Positions 1-8,778 of a stretch of DNA of 27,462 nucleotides are shown piece after piece. The notes beneath the pieces are model-generated. The model saw only the letters and a list, made by a program, of their open reading frames with translations, made no database searches and was not told where the DNA came from. This stretch comes from Chthoniobacteraceae bacterium (lineage in GTDB: Bacteria > Verrucomicrobiota > Verrucomicrobiia > Chthoniobacterales > Chthoniobacteraceae), in the NCBI GenBank assembly GCA_947478975.1, contig CANJYI010000004.1:1-27462 (forward strand), read 5' to 3'. Position 1 is the first letter of the stretch. Each line of letters opens with the position of its first letter. Both the position numbers and the translations under genes were made by a program.

Positions 1-42
1 ACCGATGTGGAGGGAAATGTGGTCAGGGAGATTCTCGCCTGA
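1..42 (+). CDS. C-terminal end of a DUF1501-family protein (partial)
   Basis: From base 1 the frame reads TDVEGNVVREILA and then TGA at 40-42. This closely matches the C-terminus of the complete DUF1501 protein at 2913-4301, which ends LTDVSGEILRDILA. I infer that the window opens inside the last codons of a second DUF1501 protein, lying just upstream of a DUF1549/DUF1553 gene. Only 13 residues are visible, so the family call rests on this similarity and on the context, in which such genes usually occur in pairs. The start and most of the gene lie outside the window. Confidence 0.6.
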   Translation, partial: TDVEGNVVREILA

Positions 43-95
43 GCCATTTTCCACAAGAGCGCCCGGCCGACGCCCCCTTCCCTCCGTCCCTCTCC

Positions 96-2906
96 ATGCG
101 CCCAAACCGTTTCCGCCGGCTGTTGGTGCTGAATTGCGCCTTCGTGTTTGCCGGTCCATGGCCCCCCGCTTCGCTGCGTGCCGAGCCGCCACAGGGCGAG
201 GCGTTTTTCGAGAGCAAGATCCGGCCCCTGCTGGCCGAGCGGTGTCTCGAATGCCACGGCGAAAAAAAGCAGAAGGGCGGCCTCCGCCTCGACTCCAAGG
301 ACGGCTGGCAAAAGGGCGGCGAAAACGGCACTGCACTGGTACCCAGCGACCCGGAAGCCAGCAGGCTCATCAAGGCCGTCCGCAGGAAGGACGAGGAGCT
401 ACAAATGCCTCCGAAACACCCGCTCCCGCCCGCAGAGGTGGCCGCGCTGGAACTCTGGGTCAGCATGGGCGCCCCGGATCCGCGCACCGCCCCGCCGGCG
501 AAAGCCGCACTCAAGGCGCCCGGGATCGCCGAGGGAAAGAACCACTGGGCGTATCAACCCGTCCGGCTGCCCGTGCCACCACGGTTGCAGGGCGACGGCT
601 GGAGTCGCTCCGACTTGGACCGCTTCGTATGGGACCGCCTACGGCAGGCCGGCCTCAAACCCAGCGCCGCCGCGGACCGCCGCACCCTTTTGCGCCGCGC
701 CAGCTTTGACCTCCTCGGCCTCCCGCCCGCGCAGAGCGAGGTGGACGCCTTTCTCGCGGATGCCTCCCCGGATGCCTTTGCCAAGGTGGTCGAACGCCTG
801 CTGGCTTCGCCCCACTACGGGGAACGCTGGGCGCGCCACTGGCTGGATGTCGCGCGCTACTCCGACACCAAGGGGTACGTCTACGCGCGGGAAGAAAAGC
901 GCTTCGTCCACGCTTGGCCCTACCGGGACTGGGTCGTCAACGCCCTCAACGCCGACCTGCCTTACAACGAGTTTTTGAAACTCCAAATCGCCGGGGACCA
1001 GCTCGCCCCGCCCCATTCCCCGGACCTCGCCGCCCTCGGGTTCCTCACGCTTGGCCGCCGTTTTCTGGGCGTCACCCACGACATCATCGACGACCGGATC
1101 GATGTGCTTATGCGCGGCACCCAGGGACTCACCGTCGCCTGCGCCCGCTGCCACGACCACAAGTTCGATGCCATCCCCACCCGCGACTACTACGCCCTGT
1201 ACGGCGTCTTCCAAAGCAGCGCCGAACAACTCGTCCCCTGCGGCCTCGGCTCAAAACTGCCGCCAGCCTTCGTCAACGAACTCACCGACCGGCTTCACAA
1301 GCTTGAGACCACCAGCGCCCAGCGCCGTGAGGAACAGTCCGAGCGCGTCCGCTCCGGCGTCGCAGCGCATCTGCTCGCGCAGCTGGAGCTGGAAAAGTAT
1401 CCCGAGGAAACCTTTGGCATTCTGCTCGCCCCCGCGGACATCAACCCCTCCTTCGTCCGCCGCTGGCAAGCCTTCCTCCTCGCCGCAGGGCAACGCAAAG
1501 ACCCCGTTTTCGAGGCATGGCGGGCCTTCTCCGTAATCCAGCCGCAGGACTTTGCCAGCACCGCTGCCGCAGTCACCGCGCGCCTCCAACAACTCCCCCC
1601 GGGCGCCCTGCATCCAGCCGTGGCCGCCGCCTTCCAATCCGCGCCTGCCACCCTTCAGGAAGTCGCCCAGCGCTACGGCGCCGTCTTTGCCGCGGTCCAA
1701 AAGGAGTGGAAGGATCTACTCAAACAAAACCCGGCGGTGGAGGGCCTGCCGGACCCGGCGTCAGAACAGCTGCGCGTCGTACTGTACGGCGGGGAAAGCC
1801 CCTGCTTTGTCCCGGCCGAACACATCTCGAACATCGAAAACTTTTTTCCGAACGGGGTGGTTACAGAGCTCTGGAAGCTGCAGGGCGAGGTGGACCGCCT
1901 CCTCATCCAAACGCCCGACGCCCCGCCCCACGCGACGATCCTCGTCGACCGTGCAACACCCGCCACCCCGCGCGTGTTCAAACGGGGCAACCCGCTGCAA
2001 AAGGGAGAGACGGTGCCCCGCCAGTTCCTGCAGGTGCTCTCCCCCGCCCAGTCGCCGCCCTTTCAACAGGGCAGCGGGCGGCTGGAACTGGCACGCGCCA
2101 TCGCCTCGGCGGAGAACCCCCTCACCGCAAGGGTTCTCGTCAACCGTGTCTGGATGCATCACTTCGGACGGGGACTGGTCTCCACGCCCAGCGACTTCGG
2201 CACGCGCGCGGAACTCCCCAGCCACCCCGCACTGCTCGACTGGCTGGCATTCCGCTTCGTCCAAAACGGCTGGAGCCTCAAACAACTGCACCGCGAAATC
2301 CTGCTCTCGGCCACCTACCAACAAACCTCGCGCACCGACCCCGCCGACCCGAATTGCGGCAGGGCCCTCGAACTCGACCCTGACAACAAGCTGCTCTGGC
2401 GCATGAGCCCGCGCCGGCTCAGTTTTGAGGAGTTGCGCGACGCATGGTTGAGCGCCACCGGCGAACTGGACCGCCGGCCCGGAAGCAAGCCGGCGGAACT
2501 GTTTGCCGGGGCCAACACCCGCCGCACCCTCTACACCTACATCGACCGGGAACGCCTACCCGACGTGCTCCGCGTCTTTGACTTTGCCAACCCCGACCTG
2601 TCCATTGCGCAGCGCACCGACACGGTCGCGCCGCAACAGGCACTCTTTTCCCTCAACCACCCCTTTGTCGCCGCGCGCTCCCGTGCGCTTGTGCGCATCG
2701 CGGAGCAGGCCGGCAACGATCCGGCAAAACGCCTCGCCCTCGTTTATTCCGCCCTTTTCCAAAGGCCCCCGACCCCCGCCGAGGAGGAGGCCGCGCTCCA
2801 ACTCGTCCCGCCCCGTCTGCCCGCCCAGCCCAAATCGGAGCCGGATGCGTGGCCGCAGCTCACCCAGGCGTTGCTGCTCACCAACGAGTTCCAGTTTGTG
2901 GACTAA
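96..2906 (+). CDS. PSCyt1/DUF1549/DUF1553 (PSD1) family exported cytochrome-c protein
   Basis: This 936-residue protein has a signal peptide (about residues 1-29, ending ASLRAE). Next is a planctomycete-type cytochrome c domain (PSCyt1) with the heme motif C50-L-E-C53-H54 and a probable axial Met at M104 in the segment ELQMPPK. A DUF1549 domain follows at roughly 160-370 and carries a second CxxCH (C349-A-R-C352-H353, then DHKFD), a hallmark of this family. The C-terminal part, about 660-905, matches DUF1553. It probably acts in the periplasm. The biochemical role of the family is not established; membership is clear from the motifs. The ATG at 96 is chosen because it starts the signal peptide. 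The leader is pyrimidine-rich with no Shine-Dalgarno sequence. The DUF1501 partner begins 6 bases after the stop, so the two are surely co-transcribed. Confidence 0.93.
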   Translation: MRPNRFRRLLVLNCAFVFAGPWPPASLRAEPPQGEAFFESKIRPLLAERCLECHGEKKQKGGLRLDSKDGWQKGGENGTALVPSDPEASRLIKAVRRKDEELQMPPKHPLPPAEVAALELWVSMGAPDPRTAPPAKAALKAPGIAEGKNHWAYQPVRLPVPPRLQGDGWSRSDLDRFVWDRLRQAGLKPSAAADRRTLLRRASFDLLGLPPAQSEVDAFLADASPDAFAKVVERLLASPHYGERWARHWLDVARYSDTKGYVYAREEKRFVHAWPYRDWVVNALNADLPYNEFLKLQIAGDQLAPPHSPDLAALGFLTLGRRFLGVTHDIIDDRIDVLMRGTQGLTVACARCHDHKFDAIPTRDYYALYGVFQSSAEQLVPCGLGSKLPPAFVNELTDRLHKLETTSAQRREEQSERVRSGVAAHLLAQLELEKYPEETFGILLAPADINPSFVRRWQAFLLAAGQRKDPVFEAWRAFSVIQPQDFASTAAAVTARLQQLPPGALHPAVAAAFQSAPATLQEVAQRYGAVFAAVQKEWKDLLKQNPAVEGLPDPASEQLRVVLYGGESPCFVPAEHISNIENFFPNGVVTELWKLQGEVDRLLIQTPDAPPHATILVDRATPATPRVFKRGNPLQKGETVPRQFLQVLSPAQSPPFQQGSGRLELARAIASAENPLTARVLVNRVWMHHFGRGLVSTPSDFGTRAELPSHPALLDWLAFRFVQNGWSLKQLHREILLSATYQQTSRTDPADPNCGRALELDPDNKLLWRMSPRRLSFEELRDAWLSATGELDRRPGSKPAELFAGANTRRTLYTYIDRERLPDVLRVFDFANPDLSIAQRTDTVAPQQALFSLNHPFVAARSRALVRIAEQAGNDPAKRLALVYSALFQRPPTPAEEEAALQLVPPRLPAQPKSEPDAWPQLTQALLLTNEFQFVD

Positions 2907-2912
2907 CCCGCC

Positions 2913-4301
2913 ATGCACCTCCCACAGCTTCCCCTCAGCCGGCGCGACTTCCTCACCCGCTCGGGCACCGGCCTAGCCGCCCTTGGCCTCGCCGACCTCC
3001 TCGCCCCCACGCCCGCCGAAGCCCTGCTTGCGCAGGCCCGCCATTTCGCACCCAAGGCGAAGCGGATGATCCATTTTTTCCTCAACGGCGGTCCCTCGCA
3101 CGTCGACACCTTCGACCCCAAGCCCGCACTGCAGCAGTACGCCGGACAGCCCCTGCCCCGCTCCTTCATCACCGAGCGGAAAACCGGCGCCGCCTTTCCC
3201 TCGCCGTTTGCCTTCAAACGGTACGGCAACTCGGGCATTGAGGTGAGCGAACTGTTCGCTCAAACAGCCGAGTACATCGACGACATCGCTGTCGTCCGTT
3301 CCATGGTCGCGCAGGTGCCAAACCACGAGCCCTCGCTGATGCTCATGAACTGCGGCGACTCGATCCAGACCCGCCCCAGCCTCGGCGCTTGGCTGATGTA
3401 CGGCCTTGGTTCCGAAAACGCCAACCTACCCGGCTTCGTCGCGATGTGCCCCGGAGGCCACCCCATCAAGGGGGCCGAAAACTGGCAGTCCGCCTTTCTG
3501 CCCGGCGCGATGCAAGGCACCTACATCGACTCCAAAAACACCACGGTCGAAAAGTTGCTGGAAAACATCCGCAACACGGGCGGCTCCGAGGCCTCGCAAC
3601 GGCGCCAACTGGATCTGCTGCGCACACTCAATCAAGCGCATTTGCACGAGCGGACCGATCCGAGGCTGGAGGCGCGCATCCAATCGTTTGAACTGGCCTT
3701 CCGCATGCAGACCGAGGCGGCCGACGCCTTTGACGTCACCCGCGAACCCGAGTCGGCGCGCGAGCGCTATGGCGACACGGTCCACGGCCGCCAGACGCTC
3801 ATAGGCCGGCGCCTGCTGGAACGGGGAGTCCGCTTCGTCCAACTCTGGCACGGGGCCGGCCAGCCCTGGGACAACCACGACAAGATCGAGGCCGCGCACC
3901 GGAAGCTCTCCGCCGAGATTGACCGGCCCATCGCCGCGCTGCTGGGCGACCTCAAGCAACGGGGCATGCTCGAGGACACGCTGGTGCTCTGGGGCGGCGA
4001 ATTCGGCCGCACCCCCACCGTTGAAATGTCGGGCACCACCTCCAAGCTGGGCCGCGACCACAACCACTACGGGTTCACCGTCTGGATGGCCGGCGGCGGG
4101 ATCAAGGGCGGCACCGTCTACGGCAGCACCGACGAGTTTGGCTTTGCGGCCCAGGACAAGCCCACCAGCGTGCACGATCTCCACGCCACCATCCTGCACC
4201 TCATGGGACTCGACCACGAACGGCTCACCCACCGCTACTCGGGGCGGGACTTCCGCCTCACCGACGTCTCGGGCGAAATCCTCCGGGACATCCTCGCCTG
4301 A
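2913..4301 (+). CDS. DUF1501 domain protein with Tat signal
   Basis: This 462-residue protein starts with a twin-arginine signal, S9-R-R-D-F-L14, followed by a hydrophobic stretch, so it should be exported folded. The mature part has typical DUF1501 features: the segment MIHFFLNGGPSHVDTFDPKP near the start, and a C-terminal half with WDNHD, GGEFGRTP and GRDHNHYGF. These resemble the metal-binding motifs of the alkaline phosphatase/sulfatase fold, to which the family is related. The substrate is unknown. DUF1501 genes are routinely found beside DUF1549/DUF1553 cytochrome proteins, as here (6-base spacing), which suggests a joint role in the periplasm. The next gene starts 28 bases downstream on the same strand. 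Confidence 0.93.
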   Translation: MHLPQLPLSRRDFLTRSGTGLAALGLADLLAPTPAEALLAQARHFAPKAKRMIHFFLNGGPSHVDTFDPKPALQQYAGQPLPRSFITERKTGAAFPSPFAFKRYGNSGIEVSELFAQTAEYIDDIAVVRSMVAQVPNHEPSLMLMNCGDSIQTRPSLGAWLMYGLGSENANLPGFVAMCPGGHPIKGAENWQSAFLPGAMQGTYIDSKNTTVEKLLENIRNTGGSEASQRRQLDLLRTLNQAHLHERTDPRLEARIQSFELAFRMQTEAADAFDVTREPESARERYGDTVHGRQTLIGRRLLERGVRFVQLWHGAGQPWDNHDKIEAAHRKLSAEIDRPIAALLGDLKQRGMLEDTLVLWGGEFGRTPTVEMSGTTSKLGRDHNHYGFTVWMAGGGIKGGTVYGSTDEFGFAAQDKPTSVHDLHATILHLMGLDHERLTHRYSGRDFRLTDVSGEILRDILA

Positions 4302-4329
4302 ACCAGAAAAACCGCCACCCGCCACCCCC

Positions 4330-5349
4330 ATGGTCCTGACCTCCCTCGACTTCGAAAAACCCGGCAAACAGCAGGGCTTCCTGCAGGTCCCCTATTCCCA
4401 CAACCTGGGCGGCTGGGCCAACGTGATGATCCCGCTGACCGTCATCGCCGGGGGAAAGGGCCCGACGGTTCTCATTCTCGGCGGCAACCACGGCGACGAA
4501 TACCAGGGCCAGATCGCCGCGATGAACCTCGCCCGCGAGCTCACCCCGGAGCAGGTCACCGGCCGCGTGATCCTCATCCCCTCGCTGAACTTTCCCGCCG
4601 CGCGCGCCGCCACCCGGCTCTCGCCACTGGACGGCATGAATCTCAACCGCGCCTTTCCGGGTGAGCCCGAGGGGCCCGTCACCAGCCAGATCGCGCACTT
4701 CCTGCGCACCCGTCTTTTCCCCATGAGCGACGTGGTCATCGACATCCACTCGGGCGGACGCAGCATGGAGTTCGTTCCCTGTGCGCACATGCACCTCGTC
4801 GCGGACCGCGAGCAGCGCGCGCGCATGTTCGGGGCGATGCTGGCGTGGGGCACGGACTTCGCATTCCTGTACGCGGACATCGCGGGCACAGGCCTCCTGC
4901 CCGTGGAGGCGGAAAACCAGGGCAAGCTGGTGGTGACGACGGAACTCGGCGGCGGCGAGGCGATTCCCGCTTCGGTCCACCGGATTGCGCGCAGCGGACT
5001 CCAAAACGTGCTCATCCACGTCGGGGCGCTCAAAGGCAGGCAAAAAACGCGGACCGCCGAGGGCAAGCCGCCGACCATCCTGACGCAGGCGCTCAACCGG
5101 GAGGACTACCTGCTGGCGCCCGAATCGGGCGTATTTGAGATCAGGGTGGACCTGGGCGCAAAGGTGAAACGGGGGCAGGTTGTGGGGGTCATCCATCATC
5201 TGGAGCGGCCCGACCGTGCGCCGGAGTCGGTCGTCGCGCAAAGCGCGGGCCACCTCATCACCATGCGCGCGCCGTGCCTGACCCAACAGGGAGACTGCGT
5301 GGCGGTCATTGCAAAGCGGGTGACGGCCGAGCAGGTCCTCCGGGCATGA
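4330..5349 (+). CDS. Zinc-dependent N-acyl deacylase, aspartoacylase/DoeB-like (M14 clan)
   Basis: This 339-residue protein belongs to the succinylglutamate desuccinylase/aspartoacylase family. Zinc ligands are visible as H54-G-D-E57 (in GGNHGDE) and H140 (in DIHSGG), with the catalytic Glu probably E205 (in TELGGGE). NLNRAFPG is the substrate-binding Asn-Arg region. The C-terminal part (about 255-335) resembles the beta domain of this family. From memory the overall pattern, including VMIPLTVI, is closest to DoeB, the N-acetyl-diaminobutyrate deacetylase of ectoine breakdown, but no DoeA partner is present, so the substrate is open. There is no signal peptide, so it is cytoplasmic. The frame stays open upstream to 3919, but that stretch lies inside the DUF1501 gene; the ATG at 4330 starts the conserved fold. 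Its stop overlaps the next start (ATGA). Confidence 0.85.
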   Translation: MVLTSLDFEKPGKQQGFLQVPYSHNLGGWANVMIPLTVIAGGKGPTVLILGGNHGDEYQGQIAAMNLARELTPEQVTGRVILIPSLNFPAARAATRLSPLDGMNLNRAFPGEPEGPVTSQIAHFLRTRLFPMSDVVIDIHSGGRSMEFVPCAHMHLVADREQRARMFGAMLAWGTDFAFLYADIAGTGLLPVEAENQGKLVVTTELGGGEAIPASVHRIARSGLQNVLIHVGALKGRQKTRTAEGKPPTILTQALNREDYLLAPESGVFEIRVDLGAKVKRGQVVGVIHHLERPDRAPESVVAQSAGHLITMRAPCLTQQGDCVAVIAKRVTAEQVLRA

Positions 5350-6605
5350 GCACCGCCGACTCCCAGCCCTTGCCTGCCCGGCAGGCCACGGTCTTGGTGG
5401 CGTTCATGTGGGGCGCCTACGTGCTCAACTACTGCGACAGACAGGCCGTCTTTGCGATGTTCCCATCGTTGCGTGCGGACCTGGGAATGTCCGACAGGCA
5501 GTTGGGCCTCACCGGAGCGATGTTTCTCTGGGTGTACGCCTTTGGGTGTCCGATTGCCGGCCAGTTGGCGGACCGTTTTTCCAAGCGGCTCCTGGTGATT
5601 TCCAGCCTCGTACTCTGGAGCCTCATCACCATGGCGACGGGTCTGTCGCACTCCGCGTTTGTGCTGCTTGCGCTCCGCGCTGCGATGGGAATCTCCGAGT
5701 CGCTGTTCATGCCCACGGCCATCGCGCTCACAGCCAATGCGCACCCGCCCGCGCTGCGGTCCCGCGCGGTCTCGCTGCTGACCACCGGACAGATCGCGGG
5801 AACGGTCGCGGGCAGCTGGTTTGGCGGCTGGATGGCCGACCGCGGCCAATGGCGCGGGGCCTTCTTCGTGCTTGGCGCCGTCGGCCTTCTCTATGCCGTG
5901 CCGTACCTCTGGTTTCTGCGTTCCGTTCCGGACAATCCCCCGGCGAGGGCTGCTGCAAAGGCGCCCCCGCTGGCAGCGTTGGTGCTGCTGCGCGTGCCCA
6001 CCTTCCGGCTTTTGTGCGCGGTGTTTCCCGTGTTTGTGTTCGGGCTCTGGCTGCTCTATGGCTGGCTGCCCAGTTTTCTGCACGACAAGTTTTCCCTCTC
6101 CCAGGCCGAGGCGGCGTTCAACGCCACGGTCTTTGTGCAGGCGACCACCGCCATCGGACTGCTGGGCGGCGGCCGTATTGCAGACCTTCTCTACACCCAC
6201 ACCAAGGCGTCCCGCCTCTGGTTGATGTGCGCCAGTCTGTTGCTGTGCGCCCCTTGTCTGCATGCGCTGGGCAACAGCGAAACTCTTCTCGGCACCCGGC
6301 TCGCAGCGGCCGGCTTCGGACTCTTCAGCGGCCTGCTCATGGGGAACATCTTCCCCGCCGCCTTCGACGTCGTCCCCCCGGAAACCCGGGCCTCCGCGGT
6401 GGGCTTTCTAAACTTCTTTGCAGGGATCACGTCCGGCTTTGCGACGCTTTTTGGCGGCGAACTCAAGCAGAGTCTGGGAATCGGAAGACTGCTCTCCCTC
6501 AGCGCTCTAGCCTACACCGCGGCGGCTCTGGCGCTGGTTGTGGGAATCAAAAAGCTATTCTGGAAGGACTTCGTCCAAAACAACGTGCCCCCGCCCACCC
6601 CATGA
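5346..6605 (+). CDS. MFS transporter, possibly organic/sugar-acid type
   Basis: A 419-residue membrane protein with about 12 hydrophobic segments. The first helix carries N28-Y-C-D-R32, reminiscent of the anion:cation symporter group, whose members carry sugar acids and other organic anions. The loop between helices 2 and 3 has the MFS signature (G72-Q-L-A-D76-R77-F-S-K-R81). It should sit in the inner membrane and import a small anionic solute, but the substrate is an inference. The start at 5346 overlaps the stop of the deacylase gene (ATGA), and its own stop overlaps the next start in the same way. This coupling ties it to the deacylase on one side and the exported hydrolase on the other, so it probably carries the substrate or product of one of them. 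Confidence 0.88.
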   Translation: MSTADSQPLPARQATVLVAFMWGAYVLNYCDRQAVFAMFPSLRADLGMSDRQLGLTGAMFLWVYAFGCPIAGQLADRFSKRLLVISSLVLWSLITMATGLSHSAFVLLALRAAMGISESLFMPTAIALTANAHPPALRSRAVSLLTTGQIAGTVAGSWFGGWMADRGQWRGAFFVLGAVGLLYAVPYLWFLRSVPDNPPARAAAKAPPLAALVLLRVPTFRLLCAVFPVFVFGLWLLYGWLPSFLHDKFSLSQAEAAFNATVFVQATTAIGLLGGGRIADLLYTHTKASRLWLMCASLLLCAPCLHALGNSETLLGTRLAAAGFGLFSGLLMGNIFPAAFDVVPPETRASAVGFLNFFAGITSGFATLFGGELKQSLGIGRLLSLSALAYTAAALALVVGIKKLFWKDFVQNNVPPPTP

Positions 6606-8632
6606 AACGCTCCTCTCCCCTGCGCCTCCTTTGCGCCGCAGCCCTCGCCCTCTGCATTCAGGCGCGCGACCTTCGCGGGGCCGGCCAACCGCCGTCGAGC
6701 GTGGAGCCGAAGGCAGGTCCACAACCCGCGTTGGACGACGCCACCGCCCTCGTGGAGGAGGCGCGGCTGTTGGGGGAACAGCTCGCCGCCCTGCCCCCTG
6801 TCGCTCCCGACTTGAAGGCGGACGCGGAGGTCTTCCACAAGGGGATCGAGTGGGCGCTGCGCTACGACAAGCCCTCTCCTGCCGACCTTGCGCTCATCCG
6901 GAAAGCGCTCACCCGCGGCCAGGAGCGCGCCACACGCCTGGCGGCTGGCAAGTCGGACTGGACGGTTAAAAAGGGAAAGTTGGTGCGCGGCTTCGTCTCG
7001 GCGGTGGACGGCTCCACGCAACCCTACGGAATCATCGTGCCCCAGGGGTACACCGGCGCGGAACCGGTCCGTCTGGACGTGGTGCTCCACGGCAGCTCAA
7101 AGCCACACGGCATGAGCGAGCTGCGCTTCGTCTCGCGCTTCGACGAAGGGGACGCCCCCGCGCAGGCCGGTCCCGCGGCCCCCTTCCTCGAACTGCACCC
7201 CCTCGGGCGCGTCGAGAACTGCTACCGTTGGGCGGGCGAGACGGATGTCTTCGAGGCCATCGAAGCCGTGTGCCGCAACTACAACATCGACCGCAACCGG
7301 ATCGTGCTGCGCGGCATGTCGATGGGCGCCTCGGGCACCTGGCATCTCGGGCTCAAGCATCCCGACCGGTTTGTCGCGCTCGGCCCGTACTGCGGCTACG
7401 TCGACACCCACCGTTTTTCGGAGACGCCCATTCCCGGCTTCATCAAGGTCGGTCCCCTGCCAGCCCACCAGGAGCTGGGGCTGCACATGCTCGACTCGGT
7501 GGACTACGCCGCCAACGCCGGCGTCGTGCCCGCGATCGGTGCAATCGGAGACAAGGACACGTTTTTCCAGTCGCATGTCCACATGGGCGAGGCCTTCGCC
7601 AAAGAGGGCCTGCAAATGGTCAACCTCATCGCACAAGGCACCGGCCATGTGCAGGATCCAGCCACACACCGCGAACAGATGCAGCGGATCGGGGAATACG
7701 CGGCCAAGGGACTCAACCACTCGCCGGACACGCTCCGGTTTGTGAGCTGGACGCTCAAGTACAGCCGCTGCCACTGGGTCCGGTTGCTGTCCTTGGAGAG
7801 GCACTATTCCCGCGCCGAGTTTTCGGGGCGGGTCAACGGAGCCGACGCACTCGAAGTCAGCCTCGCAACCAACATCCGCAGCTTTGCGGTGAGCCGGCCC
7901 TTGGGAAGGATGCGAATTCTCGGACAGGAGGTGCCGCTCCCCGCGCACGCCGCCACCGACACGCTTGTCTTCTCGCACAACGAAGGCCGCTGGCAGTGCG
8001 ACGGAAGCGGGGCAGCCCTCCCGCCTCCGTCCTACACCGCCAAAAGCCCGGGCCTCCAAGGCCCGATTGACGACGCCTTTGCCTCTCCCTTTCTGTGCGT
8101 GCGCGGCACGGGAAAACCGTGGAATCCGGAGGTGCAGCACTGGGCCGAGGCGGGACTGAGGCGTTTCGAGTACGAGTGGGCGCGTTACATGCGGGGGACG
8201 CTGCCGGTGAAGGACGACACAGCCGTCACCGAGGCAGACCTGAAGGAGAAACATCTCATCCTTTTCGGCGACCCCGGCAGCAACCTCTGGATCGCCAAGG
8301 CGCTCCCCTCGCTGCCCCTGCGCTGGACCCCCTCGGAGCTACAACTCGGCGGTGCACCCGCCCCGGCCGCGCAAAACGCGCCGGTACTCATCTGTGCCAG
8401 TCCACTGGCGCCGGACCGCTACCTAGTGCTCAACAGCGGCCACACCTTCCACGAAAAGGAATTCGCGGCCTTCAACTATCTGATCTTCCCACGCCTCGGG
8501 GACTGGGCGGTGGTGAAGGTTTCGCCCGAAGCCCGGAACTGGCAGCCACCCGCGTTTCCCTTTCCCGAGGAAGTCCTGCGCGCCGGCTACTTCGACGAAA
8601 ACTGGCGCAACGCCTCCACCGTAGAACCCTAA
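6602..8632 (+). CDS. Exported prolyl-oligopeptidase-like serine hydrolase
   Basis: This 676-residue protein has a signal peptide (MKRSSPLRLL followed by a hydrophobic run, cleavage about residue 22-28). An alpha/beta-hydrolase domain occupies roughly 110-370, with the nucleophile S240 in GMSMG, an acid at D317 or D319 (GDKDT) and H349 in GTGHV. The C-terminal half (about 390-676) lacks a motif I can name, but segments such as HLILFGDPGSN are familiar from similar Verrucomicrobia/Planctomycetes proteins annotated as prolyl oligopeptidase family. It is probably periplasmic and cleaves a peptide or ester bond; the true substrate is unknown. The frame is open back to 5408, but that part lies over the transporter gene and is a shadow. 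The ATG at 6602 starts the signal peptide and overlaps the transporter stop (ATGA). Confidence 0.85.
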   Translation: MKRSSPLRLLCAAALALCIQARDLRGAGQPPSSVEPKAGPQPALDDATALVEEARLLGEQLAALPPVAPDLKADAEVFHKGIEWALRYDKPSPADLALIRKALTRGQERATRLAAGKSDWTVKKGKLVRGFVSAVDGSTQPYGIIVPQGYTGAEPVRLDVVLHGSSKPHGMSELRFVSRFDEGDAPAQAGPAAPFLELHPLGRVENCYRWAGETDVFEAIEAVCRNYNIDRNRIVLRGMSMGASGTWHLGLKHPDRFVALGPYCGYVDTHRFSETPIPGFIKVGPLPAHQELGLHMLDSVDYAANAGVVPAIGAIGDKDTFFQSHVHMGEAFAKEGLQMVNLIAQGTGHVQDPATHREQMQRIGEYAAKGLNHSPDTLRFVSWTLKYSRCHWVRLLSLERHYSRAEFSGRVNGADALEVSLATNIRSFAVSRPLGRMRILGQEVPLPAHAATDTLVFSHNEGRWQCDGSGAALPPPSYTAKSPGLQGPIDDAFASPFLCVRGTGKPWNPEVQHWAEAGLRRFEYEWARYMRGTLPVKDDTAVTEADLKEKHLILFGDPGSNLWIAKALPSLPLRWTPSELQLGGAPAPAAQNAPVLICASPLAPDRYLVLNSGHTFHEKEFAAFNYLIFPRLGDWAVVKVSPEARNWQPPAFPFPEEVLRAGYFDENWRNASTVEP

Positions 8633-8664
8633 CCCGCAACTTAAAGGCGTTCCATGAGATATAG

Positions 8665-8745
8665 TTATCTACAAATGACGCAGAAATTCACAGATATTCC
8701 AGCCAGTCTCCTCCCATCTGAGACATCTGCGAAATCTGCGGATAA
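8665..8745. repeat. Imperfect hairpin repeat, copy A
   Basis: This element fills most of the 146-base gap between the serine hydrolase and the M81 gene. The inner stem is CAGAT (8691-8695) with ATCTG (8716-8720) around a 20-nt loop. A second stem is CGCAGA (8679-8684) with TCTGCG (8726-8731), and an outer one is TTATC (8665-8669) with GATAA (8741-8745). The right arm, 8715-8752, matches 22319-22356 at 30 of 38 positions without gaps. The stretch is clearly richer in A+T than the surrounding genes. It could be a REP/MITE-like dispersed repeat, and may also act as a transcript end or a processing site. No transposase is nearby. Confidence 0.75.
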
Positions 8746-8778
8746 AACTCTTGGTAAAAAAGCGAGGCACCCCATTTT

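Noticed and set aside
5408..6601. N-terminal extension of the serine hydrolase frame across the transporter gene
   Set aside because: The extension overlaps the MFS gene in another frame and reads as Arg/Pro-rich nonsense; the signal peptide begins at 6602.
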